Source: Amphiura filiformis
Taxonomy: Eukaryota; Echinodermata; Ophiuroidea; Amphilepidida; Amphiuridae
NCBI RefSeq assembly: GCF_039555335.1
Contig: NC_092631.1
Location: 12,647,701-12,711,700 of the forward strand
DNA: 64,000 nucleotides
Direction of reading: 5' to 3'
Shown one piece after another: positions 46,601 to 56,500 of this stretch (the first letter of the stretch is position 1; every line of letters starts with the position of its first letter). The translations under genes and the position numbers were made by a program. The notes under the pieces were generated by a model. The model saw only the letters and a list, made by a program, of their open reading frames with translations, made no database searches and was not told the DNA's origin.

Positions 46601-49600
46601 CCTTTACACATTGTATCTGTGATTATTGTTTTACAATTATGCTGTACAGTAGAGATTGTGCAAATCATCTCGTAAGATGCGAGACGTGAAAGTGACGTCA
46701 CCATACACTAAACCGCCGACAACGAAACGTCGCAGTTCTGTAGAAGCCTTTATACATGTAGGCAACAACAACTGCATGATGTATAACCAGGGTATAACCA
46801 GGGAAGTGGCACTAGGTACGTGTCACTTCCCTGGTATAACTAGTAGTGGCATACCGATCGCAAGGACAAAATTGACACATTTGCGATGTTTGTCTTTTGT
46901 TTGGCCTTTTCAGGCCACAATTATCATTATTTCGGCCCATTTCAACAATAAATTGCAATTTTTGCGCACTTCGCGCGCACATATCCCGTTAAAGTAATTT
47001 TAGCTGGAAAGTTCGAACATATTACGATTTTGCCCACCTTGTAAAAATTTCATGATAACTAGACACTACTTGCTTGCAAGCCGGACATGATATTTTTAGG
47101 AGCAGCTGCTTGTCCTGCCGGCTAGTTGCTTTTTGGCTGAATTTTACACACTGGTGTCATCAAAATAAATGTTTCTTAAATTGAATTTTGGAAAGAAGCT
47201 TCCTTGCAAATAAATTACAATCGTGATGATATTTATTATATCAGACTCATTTTTAAGATAAAAAGATCTCTGATGTGATATTGGCATTTACCCCATTCCT
47301 TGTTTCACAGTATTTTGTACTAGATATACATTCACATGCAGAACCATAATAGCCGGGCTTACAACGACATTGTTTTATCAGTGTCCTTGAGTCACAAAAG
47401 CACTCGCCTCTTTCTTTACCTGTTAAGCAGACACAAAATTAACAAACAATCAAGAAATAAGTAAACACAAACAAACAATAGCAAGAGATGACATGGCATG
47501 ATGAAGAGTAAAATCCAAGGTATTGTGTCTATTTCTCTGGCATACTGACATGACTGATGTTGATAAAAACAAAAGATGAAGATAAAGAAGGCAATGAACC
47601 AAGAAGTAATAGGATGACGATGACGACGACGACAAAAAACAATAAAGAAGACCTACCTCCACATGGCAACCCCTGAAACACATCATCACACATATTGTCA
47701 CATTCGCAATATCTTCCATATATTTGAGCATCTCCGGGTCTCTGGTATAAATCAAAAACAAATGAAAATGACTGAACTTGATTTCCAGTTAGCTTTTTCA
47801 AATTGTGTAGTCTTTGGAAATTTTTTGTTGCTGATCTATTGTGCGATAAGTGGTGATTAAAGGTACGGATTGGAAACGCTAAAAAGCTGTATCAATATAC
47901 ATCTTCATAGAATTTCTTTATCCAATTTTAACTTTTTGTCTACTATGCCTTAACACCACAGATCGGGTAAAAGCTACAAACAAATAGGGGTGTAAAGGGA
48001 CGAAAGTTGTTCAAAAGGGAAGCTGCCCCGAAAAAACTATATGTAGTTCGATTTTATTTCGAAATATTCAACATTTACATGTTTACCTTCCTTCAGCCCT
48101 GGAAAATAAACGATCAGACAATAGGAAGCAACGCATAAGTTGTTTAAATAGATTGAGAATGAGAAGTTTTGAAAATTCAATAATTCCCAATATGTCATTT
48201 CATACGTACCATTGGTTTGTCACATACACACTCACCACACATGCAATAACCTCTTCCTTGACATACTACAGGATTGTTCAAAGCTGGTCTGCAAAAACAT
48301 ATTGATATATACATGAAGAACATCTTTTCACCCCGAATATTATTTTAGCTTATCTACGGAAATTAAAAAAAAAAGATTTTTCCTCCGGGGCTCCGTACTT
48401 GTCCCATCTTGCGGTATGAGATAAATTAGTTTCAACATTCTACCCTTATAAGCCCATTGTCAGTTAATTGTATTGTATTCAAAGCGGCCTGACACCTGTA
48501 CATGTCACACTAAAAATCGGTTTAATCAAGTTCAATAATTCATGGTCATATTCATAATTTACCAGATTTGTTCCATACCACACCCTATGAATTTGACCCG
48601 TTATATGCTTATTTTAAAATCATTTGTTGGAGTAGTGAGACAAATTATTTGGTATAGAAAGTTTCTGTGTATTATCACATAGCTAGTCAGCATACCGAAT
48701 ACAGTTTGATAAATCTTCCGGATCAGTCCTGGAGTCGCCATCGCATTCACACTGGGAACCATAACGACCCTCGTCGCACTCACATTGTCCACACGTGAGT
48801 GTACCATTACCGTTTGTGCAATAAGAAGGATCTCTCACCTACAAAGCAAATAGTAAGAACATACGATCAAAAAAGGGGATGAAATGTATTCGGAATTCTG
48901 TATACATATGGTTGGAAAATGTTCAAAGATTGCACATAATTTTTCATCAACAAATACATTTATGAGAAAGGGAAAATATTTAAGTATGATGTTGAGGACG
49001 AAGGATTATCATAATTAGTCAGTTTGGCGGGAATTTTTTCTTACAACGGGTATTCAAAATACAAATTAAGGGTGTCATATAAAAGTGTTTTCTTCCGGAC
49101 AAAATTATTAGGAGTGATTTCTGTAGACTGTGTCTTGTCTAATTTAGAGAGTACCATAATGTACTGCCCCCTTGCTCAATCATATGCACTTTGTCTACTT
49201 GAGATTATTTCTAATTTCTTACCCCATTACTCTCACAAGTACACGAGCATATGACGTCAGCAGTTACTGTTAAACTTTCATCAATTCCAAAAGGTCTCAT
49301 TGTGAACCTGTACATCAATAAACCACCAAAATGACAGTATTTATACACTCAAATCAAGTTTTAAGGTTTAATAGATATCGCCATGACTTCTCCGGTTGGC
49401 AAGATGACAAGCTCGCTATTTCCCGCCACAAATTTCCTCCAAAGAGAGACAGTCGCCTTAAAGCCATATTGTAACATTTGCTGATGGAGGACTCCCTCAA
49501 TATTTTTTTTAATTCTGTTTTTTACACGATTTAATGTACTTCAGTAAACTACGATACCCTGCATAAACCAAGACTGCTGCTGAAGTTTTGTCAAATCTGA

Positions 49601-50527
49601 GCCTATGAATAATTAGTCGAACGCGTATGCGATGTTCATAACACAGTACGTACCCCGGTATACGTACATGACGTGCGGGACGGTCTTACCAGAGAATATG
49701 TAATGTAAATTCCAATTTTCTTTGACTCACCTCAGTTGTTCGGCTCAAAACTAAAAGGGGACATATCTGACAGTAAAAGCTAACATTTTTATGGAAAGAA
49801 ATACTAATCTATTTTATGGAAATGTTACAATATGGCTTTAAGCACTTCATATTGGCAATGCGGTCTTATCTATAAGGGATCTAAAGAGATTTTTTGAAAA
49901 TCCAAGGACTTTTCCGAGTACCGTACATGTTAGACTATGCCATAGTCGATTTTTGATAAATAAAAATATGTTATCAATCATGATGAACGCATTCAGTTGA
50001 ACTCGAAATTATATTGATGTTTATCACATCTAAATACTAGTTTCGCAAAAGCCCGAGTAAAATTCTACTTGGTAAGCTAACAAACAGAGGGAATACGGTG
50101 ATTGAAAAGATCAGATGTGAAAATCTATCAATTGCGCACAAATACAAATCAGAGTTTTATGCTCAAATGTAATAGCCAGAGTATATGCACAATGGGCAAA
50201 TGGACTACGGAGAAGTCTACATACATGTATGGTCAATTTCATTGAGTCTTCCATAGAGGTGATCGTTATGTACAAAATCACAAATACATACGTTTGTTTT
50301 TCGCCATTTGGAGAGCAATCGGTTGCCAACATCTCTACATCAAACTCGGCAACTCCTGTTTCTTTACATCTGGATGGAGTTGAATCCTCGTTCTGATCGG
50401 CACAGACGGATGTGTAATAGATTGCGATATTGTCTGGCGCAGTGTCCACAATGTTGACATTGGACGCAATTTGCTGTTGTATTGTGAAAAGGCAATTGGG
50501 AAAGGGTTCTTTCTTTCTTTCTTTCCT

Positions 50528-50596
<69 letters not shown>

Positions 50597-53500
50597 TTTC
50601 CTTTCCTTTCTTTCTTTCTTTCTTTCTTACTTTATTTCTTTCGTTCTTTCTTTCTTTCTTTCTTTTTCTTTTTTTCTTCTTTTTTTTTAAAGAAGACGTG
50701 GCACTCACATTATCCAATGATATACAGTTATATTTAAACATAATTTATTTTGTAAAAAGGGGGAAGAGGAGAAACGAGGAGAGAAAAGAAATTGAATGGA
50801 GAGGAAAAGCGAGGAAAGCCAACACATCACAGAATTTATAGACATTTACATTTCACATAATCTATTTCACTTACATTGTATAATATATGCGTCAATAGAT
50901 CTATTACATTGGCAGAATCGACAGACAGACGGCCCACTCGACCACCTTTGAATAACTGACTTAAATTCTGAAAGAAAGATGTAAACATAATTTGATAGGG
51001 TTTACTATTTAAATCGTGGCTTATAGCAAATAACATTTTGTTTAAGTTCATGATTTCATTTCGTGCAATACACCCTGAACGGTCTGAACGCACTTTACAA
51101 CAATTAGTATTATTTCGTCGCCATTGATATTAATAATCAGAATTTACAGATTCACTACCGTAATCCTACAACCTCTGCACTTTGAACACTAATGCCGGAA
51201 GCGCATTGCCAATTACAGTTATACGGCAAAGAAGATTTTCACTGCACCCAAGAATACACCATGTGTATATGACACTTATTTATTTAGAACTTGACCGTTT
51301 TCAGCCAGAAAATTGATGCAAAGAAGATATATTTTACAGCTTATACATATTTTTGCTTAAAAAAACATTCCTGAGATAGTCACTTTTATCTGTTTTATCA
51401 AACGATTTTAGAGGTGCAACTCGTACAATCATGGATTCAGTTTGGAGATAGAATATCCACCCCAAACCGGTGCATTTTCCACTTAATGGGACAAGAAATT
51501 TGTTATAAAGCTACAGTTTATGAGGTTATTGGGTTATTATTTTATAATAATCTTCCTGTCCATTGGCCTAACAAAAATACCATTCGTCTGTTGAAAACGT
51601 GGCATATGAACATGTAGTGCTAGTTGTTGGATCTTGATCGATCCGAGAACTAAAGCTATGCAATAAGGTACAACATTGCCAACACCGCGGTTAAGGCGCC
51701 CAAATTGTGATATTTCAGAGTGTAACATAATCGTTTACCACGACTGCACCAAAATATATGACTATTTAACTTAAGATCCCTGTTTTGTTTGTAAGTGTGT
51801 TTTCTTTACGAGTTGATGGCGCAACAAACATGGGTAAATACGCCTATTCTCGGTTACTTAAGAAACAACCCGCTCTATTTCTTGTGTAAATGATTATATA
51901 AGTTAGCTATATGGGAACGTGCATTCCACACAACACCCCGCACAGTGTCTTCCACCCTATATCTTCATGGCAGGAATCGCCATGGTAGGTTAAATCCACA
52001 GCCACGATTAGCCATTTGGTTCAAACCTTTAAAGCTCTTTTAAACTAATAATTAGTCGAGGGACATAACTAAGGCTACTCACAATAGCCGGGTAATCGAT
52101 CTTGGTTGTGCGTGATTAAGCTTGTATACCCCATTGAGGTCAATGGTCATCGACTTTTATACTGCCTACAGTGAGTGCAACTGTACTACACGCTGCACGC
52201 TGTAGTCCATAACAGGACCAACGCAATATAAAATGGTCAAATTTTGAGTTCAAAGCGCACGGCCAATTTTCAAAGCGCATTCTAGCGACTATCATATCTG
52301 TTCAACACGTATTTCCAAGTTTATGAGACCAAATCTGGTAAATTGAGAAAAAATCATGACGGGAGATATTCATCATTTTCTAACCCGGTATCAGAAGATT
52401 TTCGTCTGATATCAAAATCGTGCATAGCAATTCACGTGTATCGATCCCGTGTATTCATTTTAGTGTCCCTTCTGCACCAAATAATTATTAGCCAGGCGGT
52501 GTCGGTGTGCCCCGTTTAACATACCCTGCATGACATCTTCCATTGAACTTGTATTGGAAGTACAAGGTCAAAAGGTCAAAGTCGACGACAACGCCGCCTA
52601 TTCTCGGTCACTAAACACATATTCTCGGTCACAGTATAGTTTTTCTATACCTATTCTCGGTCATTCTCTTTTGGAAGCCTGGTTGATCGGTATGATGCGG
52701 TTTTGATAACTTAAACCCATAATAAAATACGTGTGCAGTATTATCAAAATTTTTCGTACCATCCGATCGGGGTCCGAGGTGGTCCTATTTTGTGGGAGCG
52801 CACAGCGGAATACGGTGGCACGCCCGACTAGTCCAGGAGCAAGATCACACAGGGATAAGGAGTTCGTTCACCCCCACTACATACAAGGTTTGACACCATA
52901 GTACGGTGTCTGATCTCCGCCAAACTCCCCCTTTTATAATTCATCTCCCCAAATTTTCAGTTTTCCCCCTTTTTGCGAAATGCTTTCCCCCTTTTTCAAA
53001 TATTTTCCCCTTTTAACTTTCCCCTTTTCAAATAGTTCCCCCTTTTCGACTTTCTCCTTTTCAAATAGTTCCCCTTTTCGACTTTCCCCATTTTCAAATA
53101 GTTCCCCCTTTTCGAATTTCCCCCTTTTCAAATAGTTCCCCCTTTTCGACTTTCCCCATTTTCAAATAGTTCCCCCTTTTCGCATTTCCCCCTTTCATAT
53201 AGTTTCCCCCTTTTCGAATTTCCCCCCTTTTCATATAGTTTCCCCTTTTCGAATTTCCCCTTTTCATGTTTCCCCTTTTCGAATTTCCCCCTTTTCATAT
53301 AGTTTCCCCCTTTCGAATTTCCCCTTTTCATATAGTTTCCCCTTTTCGAATTTCCCCTTTTCATAGAACCCCTTTTCGAATTTCCCCTTTTCATATAGTA
53401 TCCCTTTTTCGAATTTCCCCCTTTTCACATAGTTTCCCCCTTTTCGAATTTCCCCCTTTTCATAGAACCCCTTTTCGAATTTCCCCTTTTCATATAGTAC

Positions 53501-56500
53501 CCACCTTTTCGAATTTCCCCTTTTCATATAGTTTCCCCTTTTCGAATTTTCTTTTCACCTTTTACATAATACCATTTTAAAACAGATATCCCCCATTAAA
53601 ATAGTTTCTCCTTCTTAAATTTTTACTCCTTTTTTTATTCCCCGTTTGACGATGCGTAGGCTTTACCAGTAGGCACCGACCATCTATAGTGCCAGCCTTC
53701 ATGCTTCGATCGTGCATACATGTACTTCGATATTGAAATAGGTCCAGCCTACACGTTGAAAGCACGTGATTGTCTGATACAAATTCTTGAGCTAAATAAA
53801 ATGAATAAAATGATACTTATTATGTAATTTATGAATTCTAATTCTATAGAATATAGATCTACATTTTAAGAAAAATCATAATCTGAATTATATCATGCAA
53901 CTAAATATAGACCCAGGAAAAGGCCAGGAGATTGGAATTCGAATCAATTAGATTGCCTTATTAATCGTTATTATTATGGACTTGTCTCGACTTTTAAAAA
54001 AGACTAGGCTTAATTGCTACTTAATTCTTCATCTAACATATAGGGCCTACTAATTCTTTTGGGATTTTTGAGGCGTGCACCACTGACCGAAGTCCCTGGT
54101 TCATTTGTCTGGTCAATTGAATATATGCTATAGAGCCTTTGATTAGAAAGCACATTTTTATTGTTAACGGGATTGTTGACAAACAAAGAATAGCGAAAAT
54201 TACTCGGAACTGGCTTAAAAATAAAGTTGCATAAAATCACACAGCCACACTTGTCATAAATATGCAATGCCCATTTTGTCCAGGCCCGTTTTATAAATGT
54301 ATGCTTTTATTGTCATTTCACTGTTAAGACCGCTTGTTTTAAACTTTGGTGCTAACTTTGAAAAAAAACTTTTGAATATATAGCACAAACAATTCTTATT
54401 AGGCCTATCTAGGCTTCTGTAACAATGGCAGCCAGTTGTTTGTTGTCTCTGACATATCCCTGTTTATAGACAAGTTCTTTACATACTTTCAAACATCATT
54501 GCTATGAATTTGACCAGCATAAATATTTATGCATGCCATTTCACCCGTTTAACATTCTGAACATCATTTGGTTTATCAATCATATCGGGTTTGCTCTTTG
54601 TACAGCCCCTCTATAAACGTACATAAAAGTTGACGGATCCCTAACCCATTGAATTTAGCGGGCGCTTGCACAACAGGCTATAAATCTACCTACGTTGGTA
54701 TCCAAATGTATGTAGAACGCCTTTCCAATAATGGATGTAGCGGAATGAGCTCTAGTGAGTGCACGGTACTCTCCAGGGTCCAGGCTTACTGGTAAAGCCT
54801 ACGCACGGAGGGGGGAAACTATATGAAAAGGGGGAAAGTCGAAAAGGGGGAAACTATTTGAAAAGGGGGAAAGTCGAAAAGGGGGAAACTATTTGAAAAG
54901 GGGGTAAGTCTATTTGAAAAGGGGGGAAAGTCGAAAAGGGGGAAACTATTTGAAAACGGGGAAAGTTAAAAAGGGGGAAATATTTGAAAAAGAGGGAAAG
55001 CGTTTAGAAAAAGGGGGGCGAAGTATAAATTTGGGGATATGAATTATAAAAGGGGGAGTTTGGCGGAGATCAGACACCGTACCATAGGTAGTTAGTATGG
55101 ACCCTCTAGATCACTGCTAGGTAGGTAGTGGTCTCAAATTGTGGTAACACTTTTTTTACAGGTCATTTTATATATGGACGTATAATCACATAAAATCACA
55201 AAAAATAGGGCAAAATTAAGGGGTAGGGGAGATATAAATTCCCATAACTCAACTTTTACTTTATTAATTTATTTTAGTATGACTATGTAGCTAATTGATT
55301 GTTCTAACTTTCTAGTATTATTTGAAAGCAAACCTAGGTTTCATTAGATCATGATTGGAAGTGGCCAGTCCATACACTAGTGGAAAATCAGATTTTTCAC
55401 AACAATGCGTAGGGTGGGTGTTTTTATGGCACTGGCTTCAAATTTTACTATTGTGCCAATTTCTATTTTCAAAATTAATTAAGCTCCATTTTTTAATTTT
55501 TTTTTTAATATCAAGCATATCTAGGCAAACATTGATGTTCTGCTTCAAATATTTATATAAGTGCATGTTTGCGTGTATGTTGGTTTGTGTTGTGTAGGTT
55601 TGGGGTAGGTAGGGGGGGTGGGTGTGGGGGTGGGGGTGGGTGTGTATAGGGTTCGGGGTTGGGGTGTTTTACGTGTCTTAATATGTCACTCAGCTGAACT
55701 ATATAAGTCCCATTAACACAATTTGTTTGGTAAGTTACCATTCATGTAATATTTTGAATATTTATATGTGCGGGGTGAGATCAACCACTGCTTGTCAGGA
55801 AAATAGACTGAAAATGTAAAAAATAGTTACTTTTCCACATGTAGCAGCGTGTGTAACAATATTACGGGGTAGGGGAAATATAAACCATCATAACTCAACT
55901 TCAACTCATGATAATGAATTCATTTTGGAATTAATATGTAGCTAATTGATTGTTCAAATGTTTTAGTATTATTTTAAAGCAAAACAAACATTATTTGTCA
56001 GGTAGATAGACATAAAATGTGAGAAAAGGTTAATTTTTCATGTATAACCATGTCAAATATGGTATTATTAACTCAACCTTTACTCATAATAATGAATTCA
56101 TTTTGGTATCAACATGTAGCTAATTGATTGTTTTAACTTTCCAGTATTATTTTTAACAGAAAAACCATCAGGTCTACATGAAGTGTGAAAAAATGTTAAT
56201 TTTCCAATGTGTAACAGTGTAAAATATGACAATATTAAGGGGTAAGGGGACATACAAATCACCAACTTTCTAGCATTATTTTAAAAGCAATTAAACCATA
56301 AGTTGTCAGCTAGATAGACATAAAATATACGAAAATGTTAATATTCCATGTCTAACAGCTTAAAATATGACAATATTAAGGGATAGGGGACATTCAAATC
56401 ACCAAAACTCAAGTTTTGCGGATGAAAATGAATTCATTTTAGTATCAATATGTAGCTATTTGAATGTTCTCATTTTCTAGCATTATTTTAAAAGCATTTA

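Larger units (their letters stand above)
52902..55081. mobile_element. TIR element with minisatellite arms, 2.2 kb
   Basis: The ends TACGGTGTCTGATCTCCGCC and GGCGGAGATCAGACACCGTA are perfect inverted repeats, flanked on both sides by CCATAG (52896-52901 and 55082-55087), a likely 6-bp target duplication. Inward of the ends, both arms consist of CCCCCTTTT-based tandem units (left 52925-53580, right 54815-55050, inverted) and then the mirrored phrase GCGTAGGCTTTACCAGTA (53654) / TACTGGTAAAGCCTACGC (54786). The left arm is about 770 bp and the right about 300 bp, so the left minisatellite has expanded. The 1.1-kb core has no transposase. Confidence 0.8.

Noticed and set aside
50364-50741. Lys/Arg/Glu-rich open frame on the minus strand and Leu/Phe/Ser-rich frames on the plus strand
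   Set aside because: They are direct translations of the (CTTT)n microsatellite; only the 50292-50473 part is coding, as an integrin exon.
52934-53580. Repeated MKRGNSKRG-like frames and their Phe/Pro-rich mirror frames
   Set aside because: Translation of the CCCCTTTTCGAATTT minisatellite in several frames; no start context, splice sites or family.
52925-53580. Possible CRISPR-like array
   Set aside because: Units are contiguous 15-19-bp repeats without unique spacers, and the genome is eukaryotic.
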